Positions 15,940-24,575 of a stretch of DNA of 64,000 bases are shown here, one piece after another. This stretch comes from Murimonas intestini (GTDB lineage Bacteria; Bacillota; Clostridia; Lachnospirales; Lachnospiraceae): the NCBI GenBank assembly GCA_003148945.1, contig QGGY01000008.1, forward strand, positions 1 to 64,000, written 5' to 3'. Below the pieces are notes generated by a model. It saw only the letters and a list, made by a program, of their open reading frames with translations. It searched no databases and was not told where the DNA came from. A program made the position numbers and the translations under genes. Each line of letters opens with the position of its first letter. Within the stretch, counting starts at the first letter, position 1.

Positions 15940-17577
15940 ATGATTAGTGCAAACAATGTGACCCTCCGGGTCGGCAAAAAAGCGTTGTTCGAGGATGTAA
16001 ATATTAAGTTTACAGAGGGCAACTGTTATGGCCTTATCGGCGCCAATGGTGCCGGCAAGTCTACTTTCCTGAAAATTCTTTCCGGGCAGCTGGAAACTAC
16101 GAACGGCGATGTGGTGATCACTCCCGGACAGCGTCTTTCCTTCCTGCAGCAGGACCACTTCAAATATGATTCATTCCCAGTACTTGACACTGTCATCATG
16201 GGAAACCAGCGCCTTTATGACATCATGAAGGAAAAAGAAGCTATCTATGCAAAAGAAGACTTTACAGATGAAGACGGTATCCGAGCCAGCGAACTGGAAG
16301 GCGAATTTGCAGAGATGAACGGCTGGGAGGCAGAATCTGACGCAGCACAGCTCCTCAACGGCCTTGGGATCGACACTTCCATCCACTATTCCATGATGTC
16401 AGAGCTCAACGGAAGCGAAAAGGTGAAGGTTCTTCTGGCACAGGCGCTTTTCGGAAATCCCGACATCCTTCTTTTGGACGAGCCTACCAACCACCTGGAT
16501 ATGGATGCCATTGAATGGCTGGAGGAGTTCCTGATCAATTTTGAAAATACTGTTATCGTAGTATCACATGACCGTTACTTCCTGAATAAGGTATGTACAC
16601 ACATAGCAGATATTGATTACGGCAAGATCCAGCTCTATGCCGGAAACTATGATTTCTGGTATGAATCCAGCCAGCTCCTCATCAAACAGATGAAGGAAGC
16701 CAACAAGAAAAAGGAAGAAAAGATCAAAGAACTGCAGGACTTCATCTCCCGGTTCAGCGCTAATGCTTCAAAATCAAAGCAGGCTACTTCCCGTAAGAAA
16801 GCCCTTGAGAAGATCCAGCTTGATGAGATCCGTCCTTCCAGCAGAAAATATCCTTACATTGATTTCCGTCCAAACCGCGAGATCGGAAATGAAGTTCTGG
16901 CTGTTGAAGGCCTTTCTAAGACTATCGACGGTGTGAAGATCCTGGACAACATCACATTCACCCTTGGCCATGAGGATAAGGTGGCATTTGTGGGCGGAAA
17001 TGAACTTGCAAAAACTACTCTCTTCAAGATCCTGACAGGTGAGATGGAGCCGGATGAAGGGACTTATAAATGGGGAGTCACAACCACCCAGGCTTACTTC
17101 CCCAAGGACAGCACTGCTGAATTCGACAATGACCTGATCATCGTGGACTGGCTCACCCAGTATTCTGAAATCAAGGATGTGACATATGTCCGCGGTTTCC
17201 TGGGACGTATGCTCTTCGCAGGTGAAGACGGAGTGAAGAAGGTCAAAGTCCTCTCCGGAGGTGAGAAAGTGCGCTGCCTTCTTTCCAAGATGATGATTTC
17301 AGGGGCAAACGTACTGATCCTGGATGAGCCGACCAACCATCTGGATATGGAATCAATCACAGCCCTCAACAACGGGCTTATAAAATTCCCAGGTGTGCTG
17401 ATGTTCGCCTCCCATGACCACCAGTTTGTCCAGACGACAGCCAACCGCATTATGGAGATCATGCCGGGCGGCGCCCTGATCGATAAGATCACTTCCTACG
17501 ATGAGTATCTTGCAAGTGACGAGATGGCCAGAAAGCGCCAGGTCTATACTGCAGATGCCTCTCTGGAAGATAATTAA
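15940..17577 (+). CDS. ABC-F family ATPase (YbiT/YkpA-like)
   Basis: A 545-residue soluble protein with two ABC ATPase domains joined by a lysine/glutamate-rich helical linker (about 245-300) and no membrane segments. ABC-F proteins act on ribosomes, as translation factors or in antibiotic resistance. The first domain has Walker A 'GANGAGKS' (34-41) but a signature 'LNGSEK' (155-160) instead of LSGGQ. The second has an unusual Walker A, 'GGNELAKT' (352-359), with alanine for the last glycine, yet a normal 'LSGGEK' and 'LILDEPTNHLD'. Both Walker B motifs are intact. Housekeeping function is more likely than resistance. Confidence 0.9.
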   Translation: MISANNVTLRVGKKALFEDVNIKFTEGNCYGLIGANGAGKSTFLKILSGQLETTNGDVVITPGQRLSFLQQDHFKYDSFPVLDTVIMGNQRLYDIMKEKEAIYAKEDFTDEDGIRASELEGEFAEMNGWEAESDAAQLLNGLGIDTSIHYSMMSELNGSEKVKVLLAQALFGNPDILLLDEPTNHLDMDAIEWLEEFLINFENTVIVVSHDRYFLNKVCTHIADIDYGKIQLYAGNYDFWYESSQLLIKQMKEANKKKEEKIKELQDFISRFSANASKSKQATSRKKALEKIQLDEIRPSSRKYPYIDFRPNREIGNEVLAVEGLSKTIDGVKILDNITFTLGHEDKVAFVGGNELAKTTLFKILTGEMEPDEGTYKWGVTTTQAYFPKDSTAEFDNDLIIVDWLTQYSEIKDVTYVRGFLGRMLFAGEDGVKKVKVLSGGEKVRCLLSKMMISGANVLILDEPTNHLDMESITALNNGLIKFPGVLMFASHDHQFVQTTANRIMEIMPGGALIDKITSYDEYLASDEMARKRQVYTADASLEDN

Positions 17578-17635
17578 TGTACTGACAGGATATTCCTATA
17601 AAAAGGAGGCTGCCGGAAACAGGCAGACTTAAAGA

Positions 17636-17671
17636 GGGGAGCCAATGACTCGTGCAAGTCATTGGCTCCCC
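17636..17671 (+). terminator. Terminator of the ABC-F gene
   Basis: A perfect 15-bp stem GGGGAGCCAATGACT / AGTCATTGGCTCCCC with a 6-base loop, followed by TGATATTTT. It may also serve the converging minus-strand gene ending at 17727. Confidence 0.8.
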
Positions 17672-17726
17672 TGATATTTTACAGTTTCTCCTTTTCAGGA
17701 TTCAGGCAGTATACCTTTCCACAATC

Positions 17727-18545
17727 TTAACACAGAACTTCTTTCATAAACATGATGTCATGCTGCGCTGTCTGCGGATTCATTTCCTCGCGGAGCAGAT
17801 ACATATCCGGCGCATTTTCACGAAGCCATTTAGCTATTGCATCATATTGGATACAGCCTTCACCTAACAGGGTTGGCTGATATTCCCCGTTTTCCCCAAA
17901 TACAAAATCTTTGATATGCATGGCCTCTATATATTTGCCCATATGCGAAAGCCACCCGCTCCAGTACTTCTCCTGGTCTGTGGTATCCGGAAATTCCAGT
18001 AAATTAGAGGCATCGAAAATCACACGCAAATGTGCTTCGTCATTTACTTTTTCCAGCACCTCCATCAGTACCTCCAGGCTTTCAAGGGGATGCCAGTATA
18101 CAGGCTCAACCGCAAGCTTTACCTCCAGCCTGGCCGCCTCTTCCACCGCGCGCTGCAAACTGTCCAGCATATGCGGATACCAGATTTTCTTCTGCTGGGC
18201 ATCCAGATGCGGATACGCAGTCTCTGTGCCGACAACATTCGCTCCTGCCTCTTTGCTGTATGCCAGACACTTCTTTAACGTTGCGAGTGCATTTGCACGG
18301 ATCTCATCGTCGGGATTGCCCAGATCCATATAACAGCCAAACACCGGAATCTCCACTTTCTGGGATTCAAATGCCCGTCTGATCCGTTCCAGATGAGCAG
18401 GCGTGATATCCTCATAGCTGTCGATTCCCGTAAATGCCTTCGGAAGCGCAAGCTGCGCCGCATCATATCCTTCTTCATGAAGGACACGCGCCAGATCTTC
18501 TATTTCCATTTTTCCATAATCATGTGCCCGTACACCAATTTTCAT
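17727..18545 (-). CDS. Sugar phosphate isomerase/epimerase-like TIM barrel
   Basis: A 272-residue member of the AP endonuclease 2 / xylose isomerase-like TIM-barrel superfamily (IolE/IolI/YcjR group). It starts 'MKIGVRAHDYGK'. Likely metal ligands are the glutamate in 'LAVEPVYWHP', the aspartate and asparagine in 'VIFDASNLL', the histidine in 'EAMHIKDF' and the glutamate in 'LREEMNPQ'. No signal peptide. These enzymes epimerise or isomerise sugars and keto-inositols; the substrate cannot be assigned. It has AAGGAG upstream and lies 28 bases after a membrane-protein gene on the same strand. Confidence 0.8.
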   Translation of the reverse strand: MKIGVRAHDYGKMEIEDLARVLHEEGYDAAQLALPKAFTGIDSYEDITPAHLERIRRAFESQKVEIPVFGCYMDLGNPDDEIRANALATLKKCLAYSKEAGANVVGTETAYPHLDAQQKKIWYPHMLDSLQRAVEEAARLEVKLAVEPVYWHPLESLEVLMEVLEKVNDEAHLRVIFDASNLLEFPDTTDQEKYWSGWLSHMGKYIEAMHIKDFVFGENGEYQPTLLGEGCIQYDAIAKWLRENAPDMYLLREEMNPQTAQHDIMFMKEVLC

Positions 18546-18573
18546 ACTCTGATCTCCTTTTTCTTCTTAATCT

Positions 18574-19062
18574 TCATAATTCTTTTTCCAGCCTGATCCT
18601 GTTGTATACTGCATATATTTCCACAAACAGATAAACCGCTACCAGGGTGAGCACGATTTCTGGAGATATCCCCATAAACCCAAACGCCAGAATAACTGCG
18701 CCGAAAACATATGTCATGATATTAAATGCCTTTGCTTTTGCGATATTTCCAAGTGTAATATTTCTCTCGTCATTTTTGTTTATTTCATTCTGATGCTCTA
18801 TATCAGGATGTTTCCTGTATACGCGCTTTGTATACAACTCCCCGAATCCATAGCCGAACATCCCGCAGCCAATACCGATAAGGCCATAGGGCAGGCCCTT
18901 CAGCGACTCCTGGAAAAACTCGATGTAAGATAAGGCTGGCCCGCCAATGATCAGAATCAGCCCGGCTGCAGTAATAAGATAATTTTTATACCTTTTCGTG
19001 CGAAGCACGCCCATCCGTAAGGATCTGAATTTTGGGATGCACGTAGGTGTATACCTTTTCAT
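18574..19062 (-). CDS. Small membrane protein paired with an XRE regulator
   Basis: A 162-residue protein with about four hydrophobic segments: 'YLITAAGLILIIGGPAL', 'LPYGLIGIGCGMFGYGFG', 'IMTYVFGAVILAFGFMGI' and 'VLTLVAVYLFVEIYAVY'. They fall into two hairpins separated by a charged stretch ('RKHPDIEHQNEINKNDER'). I do not recognise a function. Its start overlaps the XRE gene by 4 bases (ATGA), so the two are translationally coupled. Such XRE/membrane pairs are common in Firmicutes and are often controlled by the XRE protein. Confidence 0.8.
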   Translation of the reverse strand: MKRYTPTCIPKFRSLRMGVLRTKRYKNYLITAAGLILIIGGPALSYIEFFQESLKGLPYGLIGIGCGMFGYGFGELYTKRVYRKHPDIEHQNEINKNDERNITLGNIAKAKAFNIMTYVFGAVILAFGFMGISPEIVLTLVAVYLFVEIYAVYNRIRLEKEL

Positions 19063-19262
19063 TTTGTCTCCTCCTCATAAATAAAAATCTGCTCAATGGT
19101 CGTTCCGAAAAAACGTGCGATTTTAAAAGCAAGTATGATTGACGGGTTATATCTTCCGTTTTCCAGTGAACCGATCGTCTGTCTCGATACCTCAAGGGCT
19201 GCAGCCAATTCTTCCTGGTTGATCCCCCGCTGTTTCCTGATTTCCTCCAATCGATTTTTCAC
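19059..19262 (-). CDS. XRE-family helix-turn-helix regulator
   Basis: A 67-residue Cro/CI-type DNA-binding protein, just the HTH domain: 'NQEELAAALEVSRQTIGSLE' with a following 'NPSIILAFKIARFF'. The GTG at 19262 has AGGAGG 7 bases upstream; the longer frame to 19298 would read through that site and the operator. A palindrome matching such a repressor flanks its promoter, so autoregulation is likely. Confidence 0.9.
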   Translation of the reverse strand: MKNRLEEIRKQRGINQEELAAALEVSRQTIGSLENGRYNPSIILAFKIARFFGTTIEQIFIYEEETK

Positions 19263-19278
19263 ACAGCCACCTCCTTCT

Positions 19279-19345
19279 ATGGAAAGTTTGCTTTCCATAT
19301 CTTGAGTATACCACAGATCCGCAGAATGTCAAGTAAGCTTTCCAT
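19279..19345 (-). promoter_or_regulatory. Autoregulated promoter with paired operators
   Basis: Minus strand: TTGACA (19327-19332), 16-base spacer, TATACT (19305-19310). A perfect inverted repeat ATGGAAAG-N4-CTTTCCAT (19279-19298) lies just downstream of the -10, and a half-site of the same sequence (19337-19345) lies just upstream of the -35. The repressor bound here would block the promoter from both sides. Confidence 0.8.
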
Positions 19346-19350
19346 TAAAA

Positions 19351-19389
19351 CAAAAAAAATTACCCGGGGTGCACAAAGCACACTCCGGG
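19351..19389 (-). terminator. Terminator of the GH2 operon
   Basis: Minus strand: a CCCGG-type stem (CCCGGAGTGTGC / GCACCCCGGG, one wobble) followed by eight T residues, 15 bases past the GH2 stop. Confidence 0.8.
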
Positions 19390-19403
19390 CGTTTTAATAT
19401 ATT

Positions 19404-22400
19404 TTATATCTCATTGCCTGCGGCGTTTTTGGACTGCTCCAGGCATCTTCTGACAGCCACAGCACAGATAACTGCCTGATAGCTTCTTATTCTTGGGAAA
19501 TGCAGAACAAGCTCTTTTTCTTTTATCTTTACCTTTACAGACTTTTTCAGACCCTTCAGACATCCTGCTTCCTGCCAGATATCCAGATTCTCTATGACCT
19601 TTTCGCCATTAACGGCCACATCAAATATCCGCCATCCTCTGCAGTCCATGCCTCCGCCGATACCATACCAGGGTTCTGTAAAGTACAGCTCCAGCTCGTA
19701 TTCGCCAGGCTCTGCCTCAAAATGATAAGCCAGCTTTTCCCTGCCATAGCGGTAGGACTGGAATAATTCCTGATCCCGGGAATTTATGATTGGATCATAT
19801 GTCCTTCCTTCACTTCCAATCTCATCCTCCACATTGTCATACTCCATTCCCCAGGAAGTCCACCCATATCCTCTGCCGGTCCATTTTCTGTCACAATACC
19901 ACTTATTGCCGTTGACATCCTCATAATCTTTGCCTCCGCAGTTGACCCTGTAGAGATATCCGTCTTCTCTGCCCTCATCGGGAAGCGTCAGATTTAGCGC
20001 CCCCTCATAAAGCCTTCCTGCATTTTCAGGCTCCAAAAGCCCTTCCAGCAGAACAGTGTCCCGGGCTGCCGGCTGTCCATCCACATACCCGACGGCATAC
20101 AGCATCCCCCTCTCCACACTGACATTCTCAAACAGGAACGGTACACCTGTACTTCCTCTCCTCTTCTTTCCCAGAAGCCTGCTCTCATAATCGTTATAGA
20201 GTTCCACCTCATCGCAGTTGGAATAGACAGTCACATCGCATGTACGTGGTCCATCTATAAACCTGTCAGGCCATGTATGGGAGACAATATAGATCATAGG
20301 CTCACACCTGCCGCTTGTATAATGTGAGCGGTACATGTAAAAACAGTCTGTGGGCTCTCCCCAGCTGGTCAGCAGACCCTTGCTGTTCACTACCCCCACT
20401 GCATTGCTGCCCCTGCCGTCCAGACAGTAGAGCGTCTCTCTTCCGGGATTGGCATGTGCGTTAAATATCCACTGGAAATGACCTGCCACATAATTTTTCT
20501 GTTTTTCTATCTCCTCCACCTTCTTCTGCAGGCAGTAACAGAAAAGCTCCTCACTCACATCCCCGCCTGTATTCTGGCGCTCTTCCATGCTGCCTTCCTC
20601 ATGTTTCCCCAGAACCCTGTACTGGCCGTACTCACCTACCAGCTTCTGTCTTCTGATATCAGCACCGTAATCAGATACGGTTCCCCCATAAGTGCCGCTC
20701 CAGTTCTGTGGAATATTCCAGTCGCTTCCGCTTCCCCCGTTGCATGTGGCAGTCTTCCTCTGCCCTGATGTGGTTGGGTCCAGCTCTCTGATCTCTCTAG
20801 TCAGTTCAGCAGTAAAAGATTCCGGCAGCATAGACTCATTCTGGATCCCCCAGAGGATCAGGCTGGGACTGTTGCGCCTCTCCCTCACCCATTCTCTTGT
20901 CAGGTTCCTGAAGTTCTCTCTGAATTCTTCCGTATCGAAATAGAGATGTGCCCCCATCTGTGCCCAGTAGAGTATTCCGTTCCTGTCACAATAATCCATA
21001 TACCGCAGGTTATGCGGACAATGTGCCTCTCTGAAAGCATTGAACCCGGCGGCCCTGATCTGGCGCATCCTGGCTTCTATCTGCTCTGTATCAAATGCAT
21101 GGTCATTCCCCATAAGGTGCTCATATTCACATGTACCATTTATCAGGACGGGCTTTCCGTTAAGGAAGAAACGGTGGGGCTTCTCCCCGGCCCTGGCCGG
21201 CTGCTTATAGGGATATGCCTTGTTGGCTGTCTCCGCAGTCCTATACACTCCAAAGGGTGTCTTTACCTGCATAGGTTCGGTAAGGCGTCCTTCCAAATCC
21301 CTCAGGGTGCTTGCCACCTGATGATAATAAGGTGCCGTTTCCGACCATCTGTCAAGGAACTGCAGGCTCTCTGTCTTCTGGAAAATCACTTTTCTTTCTC
21401 CCGGCTGCAGCGCAGCACTCTGCTTCAGATCCGCGATGGACTTCGTCCTGTTATATGTCTGGACAAAGGATTCCAGTTCCACCCGGTGGGGGACAGTATC
21501 CAGATTCTCCACCTCTGTCTCTATTTCAATGACAGTATCCTCCGATGCCAGGTCAGATATCCTTATTTTGACTCCTCCGTCCGTGATACGGACTTTTGGG
21601 CTGCTGCTGCATTTTACCACTTCATTAAAGTAGTGGTTCTCTCTGCCGGGTCTGGCTGTCAGCAGCTCCTGATCAAGTACCTGTCCTTCATCATCCCCAA
21701 AATTTTCCCACTCCAGGAACCTGATCCCAAAACTGTTCCTGACATGGTCTGATACGCCGTCTTTTACAATGACATCTGTACTGACCTCATATACAGCCGG
21801 ATTATCCAAATCCCACAGCTCATATTTATCCAGCTTTACTGACTGTACATCTGTCTTACTGCCTTTCGCCTCCAGTTTTATCTCTTTCTCAAGCCCGGCA
21901 CACAGACTGCCGTCCGGCCCTTTGATCCTGTGGACAATAGTAACCTCGGCCTCCTGCTCCCTGAAGCTGCATATTTCTGTGGTGACTGTGATCTTTACAA
22001 GACCGTCTTCTTCTTTTTCACAGATGACGGCCACGCCAAACGGCTCAACTCGTACACTGCCTGTCTGATAACATGATACAGGCCTGAAAATCCCCAGCGG
22101 CTGGGAGCCTTCTGTATTCGGCGTGCCCCAGCAGCCTCCGCACACCCATGGAAGGTCATCGATTTTTTCCGGATGGTCAGTCCTCACAAGGATCTGGTTC
22201 TCCCCCTGCCATTTTAGCGCCCCGGTAATGTCAGCAGTATAACATGTCCTGCCTCCCTTGTGCCCGCCAATATATTTTCCATTCACCCAGAGCGACATAT
22301 AGGAGCCTGCGCCTTCAAATTCCAGAAATGTATGTTTCTCTTCTCCGCCGTATTTCATGCTTTCCGGGATCTCAAGCTTCCTGCTATACCAGGCCGTGCC

Positions 22401-22580
22401 GTGCAGGTTTCCGTGAGAGAGACGGCGGTATCCCTGGTAATCCTCCCAGTTGTGGGGCAGATCCACTGTCTTGTCCCAGTCTTCATCCTTAAATGCTTTG
22501 CCCTGCAATTCCTCACAAGGCACAGACTCAAACCTGGTACGCCAGCCCTCGTTTATGTACTGCTTTTCTCTGTATTCCAT
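19404..22580 (-). CDS. Glycoside hydrolase family 2 protein
   Basis: A 1058-residue GH2 enzyme (beta-galactosidase/glucuronidase-like superfamily). The N-terminal jelly-roll domain contains 'HNWEDYQGYRRLSHGNLHG', an immunoglobulin-like domain follows, and then the TIM barrel: 'GFNAFREAHCPHN', acid/base Glu582 in 'LWGIQNESMLP', nucleophile Glu650 in 'LVGEYGQY'. The C-terminal 250 residues look like added beta domains, perhaps malectin-like. There is no signal peptide, so it acts in the cytoplasm on imported oligosaccharides. Being last in an importer operon supports this. Exact specificity is open: the motif 'FREAHCPHN' differs from the LacZ consensus. Confidence 0.88.
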   Translation of the reverse strand: MEYREKQYINEGWRTRFESVPCEELQGKAFKDEDWDKTVDLPHNWEDYQGYRRLSHGNLHGTAWYSRKLEIPESMKYGGEEKHTFLEFEGAGSYMSLWVNGKYIGGHKGGRTCYTADITGALKWQGENQILVRTDHPEKIDDLPWVCGGCWGTPNTEGSQPLGIFRPVSCYQTGSVRVEPFGVAVICEKEEDGLVKITVTTEICSFREQEAEVTIVHRIKGPDGSLCAGLEKEIKLEAKGSKTDVQSVKLDKYELWDLDNPAVYEVSTDVIVKDGVSDHVRNSFGIRFLEWENFGDDEGQVLDQELLTARPGRENHYFNEVVKCSSSPKVRITDGGVKIRISDLASEDTVIEIETEVENLDTVPHRVELESFVQTYNRTKSIADLKQSAALQPGERKVIFQKTESLQFLDRWSETAPYYHQVASTLRDLEGRLTEPMQVKTPFGVYRTAETANKAYPYKQPARAGEKPHRFFLNGKPVLINGTCEYEHLMGNDHAFDTEQIEARMRQIRAAGFNAFREAHCPHNLRYMDYCDRNGILYWAQMGAHLYFDTEEFRENFRNLTREWVRERRNSPSLILWGIQNESMLPESFTAELTREIRELDPTTSGQRKTATCNGGSGSDWNIPQNWSGTYGGTVSDYGADIRRQKLVGEYGQYRVLGKHEEGSMEERQNTGGDVSEELFCYCLQKKVEEIEKQKNYVAGHFQWIFNAHANPGRETLYCLDGRGSNAVGVVNSKGLLTSWGEPTDCFYMYRSHYTSGRCEPMIYIVSHTWPDRFIDGPRTCDVTVYSNCDEVELYNDYESRLLGKKRRGSTGVPFLFENVSVERGMLYAVGYVDGQPAARDTVLLEGLLEPENAGRLYEGALNLTLPDEGREDGYLYRVNCGGKDYEDVNGNKWYCDRKWTGRGYGWTSWGMEYDNVEDEIGSEGRTYDPIINSRDQELFQSYRYGREKLAYHFEAEPGEYELELYFTEPWYGIGGGMDCRGWRIFDVAVNGEKVIENLDIWQEAGCLKGLKKSVKVKIKEKELVLHFPRIRSYQAVICAVAVRRCLEQSKNAAGNEI

Positions 22581-22602
22581 AGTATGTATCCTGCATCCAT
22601 GA

Positions 22603-23520
22603 TCAGCCCTTTACAGATCCGATCATGACTCCTTTCACAAAATATTTCTGTATAAATGGATATATCACTAACACCGGTATTGTACTCACTACGATCAGGG
22701 CATATTTTATTACATCTGCTATCTGGGCGATCTGCATCTGCAGCTCAGGGTCTGTGACAGTAGACGGATCTATCTGATTTGCTATGAGGATCTCCTTCAG
22801 GAAGATAGGCAGTGAAAACAGCTCCCGGGAATTCAGGTAGAGCATGGGATTAAAATATGAGTTCCAGTGTCCCACCCCATAAAAAAGTACAAGCACGGCG
22901 ATGATAGCCTTGGACAGCGGCAGCACGATCATTGTAAAATATTTGATGTCGCTGCACCCGTCGATCTTTGCTGCATCCAGCAGTTCACCCGGGATACTGT
23001 TTTTAATAAATGTCCTGGCTATTATAAGGTTATAGACCCCTACAGCTCCCGGGATAACCATGGACCAGATAGAATCCAGCATATGCAGGGAACGTATCAG
23101 CATATATGTAGGTATCATACCGCCGCTGAAAAACATGGTAAAAGTAAATATAAGCATGATCTTATTCGTTCCCGGCACATCGTCCCTGGAAAGCGCATAA
23201 GCTGATATCATAGTCATTACAAGATTTATCAGTGTACCTACTACTGTATACACGATTGAATTTTTAAAGCCGATCAGAATATCTTTATTGTGGAATACTG
23301 TCTTGTATCCCTCCAGGCTGAAATCCACAGGCCAGAGAAATACTTTTCCGGCAGACACTGCCTGGCCTGATGAAAATGATGCCGCCACCACAAAGACAAT
23401 AGGGTACAGCACTGCCAGAAGAAAGAGGGACAGACCGATCCCTGAAATTATATAAAAGGTCCTGTCGCTTCCCCCTGTCCCGCGCAGTCTTTTCTTTTTC
23501 ACTGATTTATTCTCCATCAT
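22603..23520 (-). CDS. Carbohydrate ABC transporter permease (LplC/MalG type)
   Basis: A 305-residue CUT1-family inner-membrane permease with six predicted helices and the cytoplasmic EAA-type loop 'ELLDAAKIDGCSDIKYFTMI', which contacts the ATPase. It ends 'KYFVKGVMIGSVKG', the typical tail of this group. No ATPase gene lies in the operon, as usual for systems sharing a common MsmX/UgpC-type ATPase. Confidence 0.92.
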   Translation of the reverse strand: MMENKSVKKKRLRGTGGSDRTFYIISGIGLSLFLLAVLYPIVFVVAASFSSGQAVSAGKVFLWPVDFSLEGYKTVFHNKDILIGFKNSIVYTVVGTLINLVMTMISAYALSRDDVPGTNKIMLIFTFTMFFSGGMIPTYMLIRSLHMLDSIWSMVIPGAVGVYNLIIARTFIKNSIPGELLDAAKIDGCSDIKYFTMIVLPLSKAIIAVLVLFYGVGHWNSYFNPMLYLNSRELFSLPIFLKEILIANQIDPSTVTDPELQMQIAQIADVIKYALIVVSTIPVLVIYPFIQKYFVKGVMIGSVKG

Positions 23521-23529
23521 ACTCCTCCT

Positions 23530-24498
23530 CTAAAAGATCCCATTTCCGCTCAGCCTCTTGCTCAGCCAGTTGACAGAGACTAGCAGAACAAAATTTATCA
23601 CGGAATTAAACATACCGATCGCCGTAGACAATGAGAAATCACCGATTCCCCTTGCAAGTCCCACTTTGTATACATAGGTGGAGATAACCTCGCTGGAAGC
23701 AATATTTAAGTCGTTCTGCAGGAGGAGCACCTTCTCAAATCCCACATTCATAATATTTCCCGCTGCCAGTATCAGCATGATAGTTGCTGTAGGCATGATA
23801 CTTGGCCAGTCCACGTAGCGCACCCGCTGGAATCTGGATGCACCGTCGATCTTTGCGGCTTCGTGGAGTGACGGATCTACATTTGCAAGCGCAGCGATGT
23901 AGATAATTGCGCTGTATCCTGTTGTCTGCCAGACGCTGGACCATACATAGACATGTTTAAAGGATGAGGCTTTTCCCAGAATATCGGGCGCCACTTTTCC
24001 TGTAAACAGGGAATAGAGGGCGCCGTATATGCCTGTCCTGTAATTGAGCACCTGCATTACAAGCCCTACCATAACTACAGTAGAAATAAAGTATGGTATA
24101 TAAGTAGTAGTCTGCACCACTTTATTAAAGCGTTTCCCCGGAAATGAGTTCAGAATGAGCGCAAATATAATCGGGACCGGAAATGTGATAAGCAGGCTGT
24201 ATACAGATACTGTAAGCGTATTCTTCAGGACCTGGGTAAACTTGTATGAAGAAAAGAATTTTTGAAAATTGGCCAGACCTACAAAATCACTTCCCCATAT
24301 CCCTTTAGTCATATCATAATCTTTGAAAGCCATGACAAGTCCGCCCATGGGAATATATGCAAAAATCAGAATATAGGCCAAAGGCAGGAGTAACAGAAGG
24401 TAAATCTGCCACCTCGCTTTTATCTGCTTTTTAAGCAGATCCCTCTGGGCTGCCTTCCGCCGCTTTTTATCAACTGCCGTAACCGCACAGGTTTTCAT
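23530..24498 (-). CDS. Carbohydrate ABC transporter permease (LplB/YtcP-partner type)
   Basis: A 322-residue CUT1-family permease with a basic N-terminus, six predicted helices and the EAA loop 'SLHEAAKIDGASRFQRVRYVDWP'-type segment (only its core is quoted: 'EAAKIDGASRFQRVRYV'). It forms the importer channel with the product of 22603-23520, starting 9 bases before it. Confidence 0.92.
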   Translation of the reverse strand: MKTCAVTAVDKKRRKAAQRDLLKKQIKARWQIYLLLLLPLAYILIFAYIPMGGLVMAFKDYDMTKGIWGSDFVGLANFQKFFSSYKFTQVLKNTLTVSVYSLLITFPVPIIFALILNSFPGKRFNKVVQTTTYIPYFISTVVMVGLVMQVLNYRTGIYGALYSLFTGKVAPDILGKASSFKHVYVWSSVWQTTGYSAIIYIAALANVDPSLHEAAKIDGASRFQRVRYVDWPSIMPTATIMLILAAGNIMNVGFEKVLLLQNDLNIASSEVISTYVYKVGLARGIGDFSLSTAIGMFNSVINFVLLVSVNWLSKRLSGNGIF

Positions 24499-24575
24499 TT
24501 ATATCCTCCTTCTTGAAAGGGGAACCGTTTTACTGGCTCCCCTCCCTGATCTGCTATTTTTTACTGTTCAGTACC

